DNA from: Ulva prolifera
Lineage: Eukaryota; Chlorophyta; Ulvophyceae; Ulvales; Ulvaceae
Direction: 5' to 3'
Assembly (NCBI GenBank): GCA_023078555.1
Contig: CM041199.1
Coordinates: 3,530,513-3,594,512 of the forward strand
DNA: 64,000 nucleotides
The position numbers and the translations under genes are program-made. Below the pieces are notes generated by a model, which saw nothing but the letters and a program-made list of their open reading frames with translations, made no database searches and had not been told where the DNA came from. Positions 1 to 9,769 of the stretch are shown here, piece after piece; position 1 is the first letter of the stretch; each line of letters starts with the position of its first letter.

Positions 1-224
1 TTTGAGCTCGCCGCTGCATGCATGCGCAGTGTGTTGAGAAGCTCTTGGGGGACATTGGTTTGTGAAGCATGCATGCAGACGTCCAGGGGAGCATATGCCA
101 GGCCGACAAACTGTGCAGCAGCTGTGTGCCAGACCAAACCACAGCAAGTAGTGCCCTTCAGGAGCGCCCTTCACTCCTGAAAAGGGGTGTAACAACAGCA
201 CGGTGGAGGGCACCGCGTATGCCG

Positions 225-288
225 CTGAGGCGGAGTTGTCAATGTCGTTGCCAGGACGCGGCTCGGTAGATTCAGGTTGACTTTGAAA
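225..288 (+). repeat. 3' fragment of tRNA-derived SINE (family 1)
   Basis: The segment reads as the last part of the family-1 SINE in forward orientation: GGAGTTGTCAATGTC, then a diverged form of the GGATACGGCTCAGTA block, then TTCAGGTTGACTTT. It matches the 3' ends of the longer copies at 36453-36738 and 37898-38170, which lie on the minus strand. The tRNA-like head is missing, so this is a 5'-truncated copy. Confidence 0.6.
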
Positions 289-342
289 GCAGGGTCCGCG
301 CAGGATCATGCACACAGACTGCAGAGACCACAGACTGTATAC

Positions 343-374
343 GTGTATACATACACGCGTGTATACATACACGG
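343..374. repeat. tandem 16-bp repeat, two copies
   Basis: GTGTATACATACACGC at 343-358 is followed directly by the same 16-mer with its last base changed to G (359-374). Each unit is largely self-complementary, so the pair could extrude a small cruciform. No function is evident. Confidence 0.8.
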
Positions 375-424
375 ACACCACTGTATAATACACTGGCAGA
401 GGTGGCGGGCGTGCGCACAGCACA

Positions 425-456
425 GATCTAGACAACATTTAAATGTTGTCTAGATC
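425..456. repeat. 32-bp perfect palindrome
   Basis: GATCTAGACAACATTT at 425-440 is followed without spacer by its exact reverse complement at 441-456. The half-site TCTAGACAACATTT occurs again at 470-483, flanked by direct repeats containing GCGGTAT. This suggests a short duplication or insertion next to the palindrome. Confidence 0.85.
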
Positions 457-744
457 AATTGCGGTATAGTCTAGACAACATTTGCGGTATGTACGTTTGT
501 GCATCATGTGTGCAGCGGACCGGCGATAATGCAATCATACTAGAGTGTAGTTCTGAGCGTTGCACAGCTCTAGATCTGCTGCAGAGTACATGCAGCCTTG
601 AAGCTGAGACGGCACATGCCGCTGCAATGACCCGGCAACACATGTGCATGCAACACATGTACATGCAGCCTCGCTCCAGTCAAGTATGCAACGGTGTAGA
701 CGCTCTGGCCATTGGCCGCTCTGGCCAGTGGCCAACGTATTACG

Positions 745-791
745 TGTGTTTGATTCTCCCGTTCACTCTTTTGTAACACTTGTGTGTGATT
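745..791 (+). repeat. family-2 retroposon fragment with imperfect target-site duplication
   Basis: CTCCCGTTCACTCTTTTGTAA, the 3' end of family 2, lies between TGTGTTTGATT (745-755) and TGTGTGTGATT (781-791). These differ at one position and look like an 11-bp target duplication. Only about 25 bp of the element is present, so this is an extreme 5' truncation. Confidence 0.55.
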
Positions 792-1217
792 GCATCCACG
801 GTAACGGCGCACCCGCGGGGGTCCCATGGCCAGCGGCTTGTTGCCTTCACGCTGTCGACCCGAAGGAGCAACCGTCGTGCTTGGTTCGCAATGTACGAGG
901 TATGCGATAGTGATCCAGCTAGCGAGCGATCGACTGATCTCTTTAGGCACGTCGGTAACACAGCCTGAGGCTGCTGCCCGTACGGAGAGCTGGAAGGGTA
1001 CAGAATTCTTCGTTCGAAGGGGTAAAGAGAGGGCGACGTACTTTAAAGTCATTATCAGTGTGTACCTGATTACCAGCTACAGCTTACTATAGTAATCTTG
1101 AATGACTGGACGACCTGACCCCGGAGTTGGGTGCCCGTGTGGCTGTGCTGTGCGTAAGTGGCCACGTGTGGCCAGCACAGCATGCATGCAGCCCCCCTCG
1201 AGCGCTGTGATACATGT

Positions 1218-1296
1218 ACAAATGCGTGCATGAGATTCGGTTTCGGTGTTTGTTTTCTCCCGTTCACTCTTTTGTAATCACAAATGCGTGCATGAG
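1218..1296 (+). repeat. family-2 retroposon fragment with 17-bp target-site duplication
   Basis: ACAAATGCGTGCATGAG at 1218-1234 is repeated exactly at 1280-1296. The 45 bp in between (1235-1279) are the 3' end of family 2, ending in CTCCCGTTCACTCTTTTGTAATC. A perfect long direct repeat around a 5'-truncated fragment is the signature of target-primed reverse transcription. It fixes the 3' terminus of the element near TTTTGTAAT. Confidence 0.8.
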
Positions 1297-1513
1297 CTTG
1301 CATCACACGTGAGAACATGACATGCGCACGTCCGTGCAGCAGTTACCATCAGAGCTCTGCAGAGAAGCATCGCAGACATGGAGAACATGCCGTGCATGTA
1401 TGGTAGATTAGTCTTTGAGTAAATACACACTGCTTCTACTGCTGGGCGCCGTCTCGAGATATCTGGAAAGAGCACAGCAGCTGTGCCGTGCTTTGGAAGA
1501 ACACACGGAAGAA

Positions 1514-1608
1514 CACAAACAAGAGCGAACGGAAGAACACAAACACCAATACCAAATCTCATCCGAATCAACAGCAACACACACACACACACACACACAT
1601 ACACACAC
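1514..1608 (-). repeat. family-2 retroposon copy next to a CA microsatellite
   Basis: On the minus strand the segment reads GTTGCTGTTGATTCGGATGA, a diverged ATTTGGTATTGGTGTTTGTG, then TTCTTCCGTTCGCTC. This matches the copy at 3695-3798. The CA run at 1575-1608 sits directly on its 5' side. The copy at 3695-3798 has a GTGTGTATGTG stretch at the same relative place, so the dinucleotide run may have grown from the element itself. Confidence 0.6.
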
Positions 1609-2934
1609 GAACAAACTACAATCGGAACAAACTACAATCGCGCCCACACCTCAGTCCGGCAGGATGCCTGGGAGGGACGTGTGACGTGGCAGATGTGATG
1701 GTCAGTCAGACCATGCTCTCACTCTGGGCCTGCCTAGGAGCTGGCTATATATCCTCAGGATTAATTATGCCTAAGCAGCTTCAGCTGCAGCAGGTGGCTG
1801 CTGCCTGCTTTGCCAGGGCCCTGGCGACGCACCGGCACTAGATAACTATACACACATGCTGACACACATCACAACTATGCTTACACATACGACGAGTCAC
1901 CACAGCCCGCTACAATCGGGATCTTAAGATCCCTTGCCTAGGAGGACCAGGAATCCTGCAGGAATTCTGGGGCAGTGGACTTGCACTCCTCATCCACTCC
2001 AACATGCACTGCTGATATTAGTATTGCAATTGGTACCGAACAGTGCCCTGGAGCTGTGCAAATCTAGGATACGCACTTCGCACTTCGCACCGCCAAGCAC
2101 ACTTGCAGGCCCCACCCAGACATGACAAGCGAACACAGCCACTGCAACAACAATCTCCAATTGTTAACAAACACTAGGGAGTCTGTTGGAAACGGACGTC
2201 CGCAGGGTTGATCCTGCCTGCCAGTGGAGCCAGGCCATGCATGCAGAGCTATAGAGCTATACACAGGAGTGCTCCATTGAGGCAAGTCCGTAAGGCCAAG
2301 GCTAAGAAGAGTGAAGCGAAGTCAGGGCGGCACCAATTCAGGCACTTCTCGCTCGAAGCAGAGGCAGACCTGGGGGAACTGCTGTGGCCAGTAACAAGCT
2401 CCTGCTGCGCCAAGCTGAAGTTCATGGCATATCAACTTGAGATGGGGGGCTTCAGCTGGTCTGGGTTCTTGACAGACATCATGGCTCACTAGATGTAACG
2501 GAAGCAGCTTGCGCCTGGGGTGCTTCTCAGCCGGCTCGCCACACCAAACTTGATCGCCACTGGTAACCACAATACAGGTGCCGTGTGCAGGGCAAGGGTG
2601 CAGCAGTGCTAGTATATATACTCTACGCTAAGTGCCTGAGCAAGCGCTGGTTTAAATTTATGTGGTGGGCACAGGGATGCACTGGCAGTGCTTCACATCA
2701 TGGTGTACCACATGGACAAAGTCGCAGAGGCAGCTAGACAGCGCTGATACAGGTGTGATACAAGGATAAGTGCTGATCATGATGGCTGATGCAGTCGTGT
2801 GTCAGGCATATATACATGGAAATGCCACCCAGACAAAGCATGAGGGTATGCAGGCTGCCCGTATGTACACGTGTAGCTACAGCCACAGCGGAGGGCGCCT
2901 TGTGGCTGCCTCCTCCCCTGCCATCTCATCGCAT

Positions 2935-3020
2935 TGCGGACTGCATGCTGGCGATGAGCCATGCAGTTGGCGCCGCATGCCGACGTCATTGCATGGCTCA
3001 TCGCCAGCATGCAGTCCGCA
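2935..3020. repeat. inverted repeat, 31-bp arms, 24-bp loop
   Basis: The left arm at 2935-2965 is the exact reverse complement of the right arm at 2990-3020, with 24 bases between them. It would form a very stable hairpin or cruciform. It starts a cluster of four palindromic structures between 2.9 and 3.7 kb. No open frame uses it and no flanking target duplication was seen. Confidence 0.85.
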
Positions 3021-3335
3021 GTGGTGGCGACATGTCTAGATCTGTGCATGCCACGCCATGAACACATGGCCAAGCACTTGTAGCCGCTTCCGACGTCATG
3101 ATTCCACCTTCAGGGGGACGTGCCGGCATAGAGTTCCGGCGGCGGGGGTCGCCGCATGCATTACGCTTGCTACTGACGGCGCGTGGTAAGTACGTAGCAT
3201 TGCTACGGTTACCGTAGTAAGGTAGCAAGCGTTGTGTCCTTCCGTCGCGACAGAATTCCGCGGATGGACACAACGCGACGGCGGGTTCCCCAGCTTTTGC
3301 GAAGGTCCAGTATAAGATCGCGCTAGATCTACCAT

Positions 3336-3369
3336 TGGACCCTTGCACGTCGCGACGTGCAAGGGTCCA
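3336..3369. repeat. 34-bp perfect palindrome inside a longer imperfect inverted repeat
   Basis: TGGACCCTTGCACGTCG is followed directly by its reverse complement. Outside it, AGATCGCGCTAGATCTACC on the left pairs imperfectly with GGTAGAGCGATCTTAT on the right. The whole foldable region therefore runs from about 3310 to 3393. Confidence 0.8.
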
Positions 3370-3581
3370 GAGGTAGAGCGATCTTATCATACGGCGCCCT
3401 GGGCCGTGTCGCTGCCAGTGGGTGCACCCATGGGCGCGAACATGTACCCGTACGATAGCTCGTGCGATGCCATGATCACAGGCCTAGGTGTGCTTAAGCT
3501 TTGTGGGGCAATTGCAGTGGGCTCACTTGAAGCGCTTCCGGCTTGCCAGCCGGGGTCGTCTGCTGAAGGATGCTCCACAAG

Positions 3582-3643
3582 AAACTTGCCGCACAAGAAC
3601 TACAGAAAAGTATACTTTTCTGTAGTTCTTGTGCGGCAAGTTT
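3582..3643. repeat. 62-bp perfect palindrome
   Basis: The left half (3582-3612) begins AAACTTGCCGCACAAGAACT and the right half (3613-3643) is its exact reverse complement, with GTATAC at the centre. Palindromes of this length without spacer are unstable in most cloning hosts and rare by chance. Together with the structures at 2935-3020 and 3336-3369 it marks a local palindrome cluster. Confidence 0.9.
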
Positions 3644-3683
3644 TGCGTCCACGTAGCAGTGGACGGGTTGATTGCAAAGTCAC

Positions 3684-3807
3684 AGACAGCGCACGGTTGT
3701 AGTGTGACCGTGTGTGTATGTGTTGCTGTTGATTCGAACGAGATTCGGTTTTGGTGTTTGTCTTCTCCCGTTCATGAATGCACTCTTTTGTAAACCATAG
3801 ACAGCAC
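3684..3807 (+). repeat. longer family-2 retroposon copy
   Basis: This is one of the longest family-2 copies: GTTGCTGTTGATTCGAACGA, GATTCGGTTTTGGTGTTTGT, then CTCCCGTTC, an 8-9 base insert, and CACTCTTTTGTAA. AGACAGCGCAC at 3684-3694 and AGACAGCAC at 3799-3807 flank it and may be a decayed target duplication. The element has no coding capacity. Confidence 0.6.
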
Positions 3808-4737
3808 AACAACCATATCTCATTGCCAACGAGACAGAGGCTGCCTCAGGCTCATGTGGGGAAGCCGTGAAACCGTGAACTGCACGCGGACTGGCTTTCT
3901 GCTAACATAATGCGATAACATAATGCGATGGAACTCCTTAATGAGCATTGCGCAAGCTGCAGGTGTGTGGCCGGGCCGGGCCGGGCGGCCGGCGCACGAA
4001 TTCGTTAAGCTGTCTCTCTGCCTGGAGATACCTCGCTGTCCGTATCTCGTTGTACCACCTCGGCCGCGGAGCGTTTGCAGTCACGTGCCGTGGACTCGAC
4101 TGTCACGTGCCGCGCGGTGACTGCGCTGCACCGTCACGCACATATCTCGAGATATATGGCGGCGCGGCGCACCCAGGCCTGAGAATCAACGAAACAACAG
4201 AAGAGCTAGCTTACAATCACGGGTTTGTAAAGTACAATTACGGTTTTGCTTCCGAACAGGGGTTGCACGGGTGTATCCGACTACGGAGTTCCGAAAGCTG
4301 CCGCCTGTGCAGTCGACACAAAGAAATGTAGAGGTAGACATGTGCAGCTCTCATACAGCGACCTTCATGAAGTACATGTGCACTGGTAGAATTTAAAGTG
4401 GACGGGGGCCAGTAGCGTGCACATTCCTCTATAGATATGGCTAGGTTCTCTCACGAAGCATGCGCAGGCGACCGCCACGGCGGAGTCGTGGCAATCCAGC
4501 GGCCAAAGCGTCGGTTTGCCCCAGGCACTCCAAAAATACGACGGCAGTTTTGTTATCAATAACAGTGAATCCTTGCACGCACACACATGAGGGTGCACCC
4601 TCATCTGCGTCGCTTGCCACCCACCTCAGGCTCTCTCCACATGTGTGTACATGCGTACTCATTCTGGTTTCGCTGCGGCTGCAGCACGTGCACTGGCACC
4701 GTGTGCATGTACATGCACGAGCTGGTGTTCAATGCGT

Positions 4738-4800
4738 TACAGAAGAGTCAACGGGCATAGGCTAACACAACAAAAGAATCTCTTCCGTGACCGCATCAAC
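4738..4800 (-). repeat. family-2 retroposon fragment
   Basis: Read on the minus strand it runs GTTGATGCGGTCACGGAAGA, GATTCTTTTGTTGTGTTAGC, then CCCGTTGACTCTTCTGTAAC. This is the family-2 3' end with several substitutions. Confidence 0.5.
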
Positions 4801-5104
4801 CCACGGCCCCGCCTCCCCCCGGCTGGCCCGGCCCTCTCAGCGACCGCTCCTCGGACGCGCAGCTGACGCCGCGGCTCACCACCATCACACCGCCCCCGGC
4901 GCCGCCGCCTCTCGCACAGCATGCCGCGGCGCCTCGATCGGTCGGACGTCTGTGGGGCAACCGCCCGCAGCACACACGCACGCTCCCTCGTCGCCGGGCC
5001 ATCTGCCGACTCGGCCTGGCCATGGGCTGACTCGATCGTCATGATCTCAACTTCACTGTTAGATGTGGATTCCCTTCTCAATCAGGGACTATGTACAGAT
5101 TGTC

Positions 5105-5265
5105 TCAGCATCGGCATTGGCGGCCTGAGCAGTCGTCGCCGCCGGCGCCAAAGCCGCTCGCGCGGCCGGCGGCAGCGGCGGGGCCGCAGGCATTGGTTCC
5201 GCGGGCAAGGTCGCCGAGCGCGACGGGCCTGCGACCGCGGAGGCAGCCTGGGGCGGATCGGGGGG

Positions 5266-5307
<42 letters not shown>

Positions 5308-6956
5308 GGCGGGCCAGCTGGCCTGCACCGTGGATCTGCCCCGGAGCGTCCGCGAGCCGTGCGCGGACGAACGGTGCTGTGCGCGGGATGCGCGTGGACG
5401 CCACACATGCGTGGGACCAAATCTTGCACCATTGTTTTTCAGCAATATTGTGGCGCGAAGTCCAGGTCCCCGATTTGTGTGTGCAATTCATCGCGCGGTC
5501 GAGATCATGTGGCTGTATGAACATGCCACATTCGCAGCGCGAGCCGACGGCATCGGGAGGGGCTTGAGACATGCCCAGGAGATACCTGATGCACAACATG
5601 AACTCAACACCGGTCATGCGCAGTGCCTGGGAGAGCAGCAGGGTGCTCAACCACAGGGTGGCCGCACGGCAAGCGCAGCCGTGCCAAGTTGCATTCTCTC
5701 TCGAGCGTGGTGATATCATGGCTGGCAAGCAGAGCCGCCCGGCGGCGCAGGGCAACCACCTCAGTGACACGCTGCTGCATAGCAGGTAACACCTCGGTGA
5801 TGGTGTCGCCGCTCACCGGCGCGGGCAGCCCCGGGCAGAGCTGCTCAGCGAAATTGAGGGCCTGCCAGGTTTCCTGCAACCGTTTCCAATGCGGCCCACA
5901 GAACGGCTGCATGCGCTCAGGGCCGCCTGCGAATGCCATGTGGCTCACCGCAGCTGCAGTGAGGTACTCCGTCCGCGACCTCCCGCGGCGTGGACATGAT
6001 GCCCAGGCCACCGAGGCGCGCCGGGAGGACGGCTTGCGCGAAAAAAAAAAACCCCCACGTGACGCGCATGATTTCATTCACCGCAGCGAGGACAGACGCC
6101 TCCGTCCGGCGCATGTGATCAGGAATGTACGCCCACGGCACCACCCTTGCGTAGTGCAGCATACCGTGTTGGCAGGACATTGTGAGAAGGTCTTGCGCTG
6201 TCAGGGGAAGGCTCATCATGTTCTCGATGGTGGTGCACACCTTGTCCACCGTCGCTTGCGCGTGCGCCGACTCGAACGCCGGGTGCCGATGGGCGTGCCG
6301 ATGGTGGTAATGACGGTGCCCTCCGTGGCATGCGTAATGCCGAGCGCGGCCGCAACGGCTCCCGCATGCTGGGGGTCGCGCGAGTACTACTAGTAGGCCG
6401 TGCACTTGTGCAGCTGGGGCTCCAGCCCGAGGGGCTCTGCCGCCGAGACCAGCGCACGGAATGCGGCGGCGGGGTCCACGTGCTCCCCAGCGATAGTGCA
6501 GTCGTCATGGTACGCCATAAGGGCGGCCGTGACCTCCCTCTCGGGTGGCTGGTGCTGGGCCTGCACGGCCTAGAGGGGGCCCTGGAGGGCCAGGGCGAAG
6601 AGCAGCGGGCTGAGGGGGTCGCCTTTGCGCCCGCCGCCCGGCGACGTGATCGCAGCGGTGCCGGGCGGTGCGCCTTCGATGTAGAGATTTGCGGGGAACC
6701 TGTACAACATGTCGGCGAAGAGCAGCAGCGCAGGTTTGCGAGACACAACGGCCTCAAAGATGGCTGAACGGGACATCATGTTGAATGCATTCTTCCAGTC
6801 CAGCTGCACAAGCACGACATCGTCCCACGCTTGCAGCACGGCGCGCGCAGCATGGCCCAGGTTCTGCGCGGCCCCTATGTATAGGGGTATGTAGTTACAA
6901 AGAAGAGAGGCCGGGTACCGGGCCATTCCTAGGAATCCATCCGCAAATCCTCTCAC
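5105..6956 (-). mobile_element. degenerate non-LTR retrotransposon, reverse transcriptase to zinc-finger region
   Basis: Read on the minus strand, 6956-6570 encodes reverse transcriptase blocks: LVQLDWKNAFNMMSR, then RKGDPLSPLLFALALQ. After an in-frame TAG at 6570 the same frame continues to MAYHDDCTIAGEH near 6510, which is the YxDD catalytic box with His at the variable position. Two further stops, a frameshift near 6280 and an A11 run at 6041-6051 break the frame. The frame then resumes with LPARLGGLGI and later a Cys/His segment (SRCECG...H...C...RHN) near 5560-5450. It ends in a proline/alanine-rich linker split by a 36-bp G run. The order RT, LPARLGGLG block, Cys/His finger, linker resembles LINEs with a restriction-like endonuclease. 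It is a dead copy. Confidence 0.8.
5269..5304 (+). repeat. 36-bp G homopolymer
   Basis: Thirty-six consecutive G follow a shorter interrupted G run (5260-5267). They lie in the linker region of the dead retrotransposon, where the minus strand would encode polyproline. The related linker at 7727-7740 has only 14 G, so the run has expanded or contracted since the two copies separated. Assembly length here should not be trusted. Confidence 0.85.
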
Positions 6957-7816
6957 GCATTCATGGCACTAGGCCGGGCACGAGCACGTACCACAGCCCT
7001 GCCGGTGATGCCAGCCAAAGATTGAAGCCCCGCACGGAGCACAAGAGCATTCGCCTTGCACAACGCCACACTCAACCGGCGCAGAGCATTCGTCACAAAC
7101 AAACCACGATGCACGATGCACAATACCACACCGAGACGCAACCTCCGCCAGCCGATTCAAGTGATCCATATGCATAGCAGGCTGTCCCAAGCGACCATGC
7201 GTCTCATGCGGGAACGGCACAACGCTACATGCATCAGGGTCGTGCAAGCGATACGCATTGCGTTTCTGCACGTCCCGCGTCTCCGCAGCACCCCCGCCCT
7301 CCCGCGCCGCTCGGCCGTTATAGGTATCAGCACAGGGGTTCACAACCAACACATCCCCTAATCAAAGCGTATGTCACCCGGCGGCATAAACATGATGTCC
7401 CCCAGTTTCTCCTGGACCACCGCCCTGAGCATTCGCCCCAGCGCCGCCGCCTGCGTGGCAGCGGCCTGCTCCCCAGGCCCCGCCGTATCCTGGCCACCTG
7501 GCGTCGCTGCCGCTGCCAGCGCCGCAGCCTGCGCTGCGTCTGGCATCGGCGCCCCATCCGGGCGCTGTGTCCAGCATCGGCGTCGGCGGCCGGAGCAGTC
7601 GTAGGTGCCGGCGCCGCAGACGCGAGTGCGGCCGGCGGTGGCGGCGAAGCTGCAGGCATCGGCTCCGCGGGCAAGGTCACCCCGCGCGAAGGGCCCGCGA
7701 CCTGGGAGGCGGGCTAGGGCAGAGCAGGGGGGGGGGGGGGCGGGCCCGGCGGGCCAGCACTGCGGCGTCAGTAGGGGGCCCCGCCCTACTGCCAGTAGGT
7801 GTATGTATGTATACAT
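6953..7816 (-). mobile_element. 3' part of a second, related non-LTR retrotransposon copy
   Basis: Minus-strand 7816-7358 carries the same Ala/Pro-rich linker as 5330-5105 and then reads EKLGDIMFMPPGDIRFD. After one in-frame TAG the same frame goes on with MLVVNPCADTYNGRAAREGG to VVPFPHETHGRLGQPAM (down to about 7150). It then shifts frame to FVTNALRRLSVALCKANAL and stops at 6953. The PGDIRFD...VVNP segment could be a restriction-like endonuclease core, and ETHGRLG begins the usual C-terminus of this ORF type. The copy ends where the next truncated copy begins (6956), so two elements lie head to tail. Confidence 0.65.
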
Positions 7817-8131
7817 ATGATTATGTGTGCTGCGATGAGCCCGACCTCACCACGTTCTATTTCTAGAGCTCGAAGATGTGCTGTGTCTGATGCTTTTGAG
7901 AAAAAGGTCGCATGATGACGGCCCGCCGGGGCCGGCCACACATCGCGAGTCTGTTGAAAATGGCCTAGCTGCCTGCACACACGACGCCAGAAACAGCATG
8001 CAGATGTAGACCATCGCACCTGAAGCCACTCTGCTCCCTGCCTCAGTGTCTCTAGAGCTTGCACGACCACAGCATGCGTGACTCGGAGAGATCCCCCCCA
8101 CCCGTGCCATCCGTGAGGGAGAGGAGCACCT

Positions 8132-8176
8132 CCGTGAGGGAGGTGCACCTTGAGTCGAGGTGCACCTCCCTCACGG
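8132..8176. repeat. inverted repeat, 19-bp arms, 7-bp loop
   Basis: CCGTGAGGGAGGTGCACCT at 8132-8150 is exactly reverse-complementary to 8158-8176, with TTGAGTCGA-like bases between. A partial extra copy of the arm start (CCGTGAGGGAG) sits at 8111-8121. Confidence 0.85.
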
Positions 8177-8977
8177 CTGCCAAGGGCGGATCAACATCCG
8201 CATATACGTGGTATGCGGTAGAGGGATTCACAACCAGGGACATCATCAGTCGTCAGAGTGGCGCACAGTCAGATTCTCTCCGACGCCCATGCATGTGGCA
8301 CGGGGCCGCATTCCGCACCTGGCCCACACTTGCCAACAGCCCCGCATACATGAACGCATGCGGGGTGTGCAACACTGTGCGTGTGCGTGAGGCATCCGAT
8401 ACGCGCACATGCATTTCATGGCCATTGCTATGCTTACCAGCTGCCGCCCTCGACAACCCGGCCGGCGCCCCCCCCCCCCTCGATTCCCGCACATGGCATG
8501 CCACGTGGTCGGTACCGCCATCACAGCCTCAGCGCACTTTCAGCTCTTCTCATGATGCCGCACCGTATCTGGCGCCGGCCGCTCTCTCAGCTCCTCCCGG
8601 CCGCAGTCAGAGGACACTCCTCCCCCAGCTGCACCTGCCAGAGCTTCTACTACTAGTAGCTATAGCTACACTCTCAAGCATGCTGCGCGTGACACGCGCG
8701 CTGTGGCCGCGGAGCGGGCACAGCGCTGGCACCGCAGCACCCATACCTGCGCTGTGTGTGCTGTGGAGTGTCGGCGCCGGCACCGAAGCACCGTGCAGGT
8801 ACCTACCCCGTACGCTGTGTGCGCTGTGCGTGACGTGGTCAGACGACGCTGACAGAGTTTGTGTTACGGCATGTGATGGGCCGTGGGCGCGGCGGCCGCG
8901 GCCCGGGCGCACGCACGGCCTGTGTGGGAGCCCCGTGATGTCGCCGCTGCTAGCGTATACAGCATGCCGTACTAAAT

Positions 8978-9192
8978 TGAGAGGCTTGTCAGATTATCCT
9001 GCTTTACATGGGGTCTAGGTCTAAAACTTCTAATCTTTCTTGGCTCAGGCTCCCCGGAAAACCATGATAAACTATATGTGGCAATCCAGTGGTATAGCGG
9101 CCATATCACTGGATTGCCACACTATACCTAGCTGAGTACCTAGAAAACCCAGCGGTACACGGTACATGTCGATGCATTTAACCTAGTGCGGC
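8978..9192 (+). repeat. dispersed repeat family 4, copy carrying a fold-back insertion
   Basis: The segment shares an ordered series of blocks with 48362-48530: TTACATGGGGTCTAGGTCT, then CATGATAAACTATA, then TATACCTAGCTGAGTACC, TAGAAAACCCAGCG and TACATGTCGA. The main difference is an extra 50 bp here, consisting of a 45-bp hairpin plus a duplicated CTATA. No coding capacity is evident. Confidence 0.75.
9072..9126. mobile_element. 45-bp fold-back insertion with CTATA target duplication
   Basis: The 45-bp unit at 9077-9121 starts TGTGGCAATCCAGTG and ends with its reverse complement CACTGGATTGCCACA. CTATA flanks it on both sides (9072-9076 and 9122-9126). The related repeat at 48362-48530 has one CTATA (48452-48456) and no insertion, which is an empty site. 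This fits a tiny non-autonomous element moved by a transposase that makes 5-bp duplications. No transposase gene was seen. Confidence 0.7.
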
Positions 9193-9465
9193 ATGCACTG
9201 CAGTGTACACCAGTTAACTGCCACATACACAATAGTCGCTCCTGTGCCGCGTGGGCACGCCACAGCACTGCCATGGTGCACGGTAGTGTCCTGCAGCGTG
9301 AATCCGAAAGAGGTGTGGGTGTCTACTAGTAGCCACTTGCACTGCAGATGCTGCGTACACCGGGTGCTCCAGCAAAACAGCAGACGGCTCCCCTAGCTGC
9401 ACCGGTATCGCCATGGCCAGTTCCGTGCAAGCCCACTACGGGCAAGTGCACTGCACATATTTGGC

Positions 9466-9530
9466 CCCGGAGTTGTCAATGTCCAATAGGATACGGCTCA
9501 GTAGATTCAGATTTGCTTTACGTTACCTGA
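9466..9530 (+). repeat. 3' fragment of tRNA-derived SINE (family 1)
   Basis: GGAGTTGTCAATGTCCAATA, GGATACGGCTCAGTAGATTC and AGATTTGCTTTACGTTAC follow the family-1 3' end closely, including a decayed TTTAC tail. The 5' part is missing. Confidence 0.7.
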
Positions 9531-9769
9531 TGCCAATGCATGATGCCAATGCATGTATGTATACATCCACGTATGCATGAGTGCATAGCTATTATTCTCT
9601 GGGCATCACTGGAGCAGGTGTGGTGGCGTTCTATGCCAATCATGCATCTCTGCACAGATCTGTATTCACACATGTGAATGCTGCACACCCATCTCCAGGT
9701 CAATTTGATTAGATTGCAAATGAATTAGATTTGTAATCTGACCAAACTCTTGATTTCCAGGCATTCCCA

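Larger units (their letters stand above)
1..5104. other. repeat-rich stretch without a recognisable gene
   Basis: No reading frame here resembles a known protein and no chain of exons with consistent phases could be built. The short open frames on both strands look like chance frames over repeats. The stretch holds fragments of two retroposon families, a CA microsatellite near 1575-1608, and several long perfect inverted repeats, each listed separately. The open frame at 2208-2492 (+) is the least repeat-like but matches nothing I recognise. A real but divergent gene cannot be excluded. Confidence 0.6.
7817..9769. other. intergenic stretch with repeats, no supported gene
   Basis: The only long open frame (8059-9018, +) is rich in Cys, Arg and Trp, crosses a 19-bp-arm hairpin and runs into a dispersed repeat. 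I do not regard it as coding. The stretch contains the 8132-8176 hairpin, the family-4 repeat at 8978-9192 with a fold-back insertion, and a SINE fragment at 9466-9530. Confidence 0.6.

Noticed and set aside
8059-9018. 319-codon plus-strand open frame
   Set aside because: It crosses a hairpin and ends in a dispersed repeat. Its composition is dominated by Cys, Arg, Trp and Ser, as in chance GC-rich frames, and it resembles no family.
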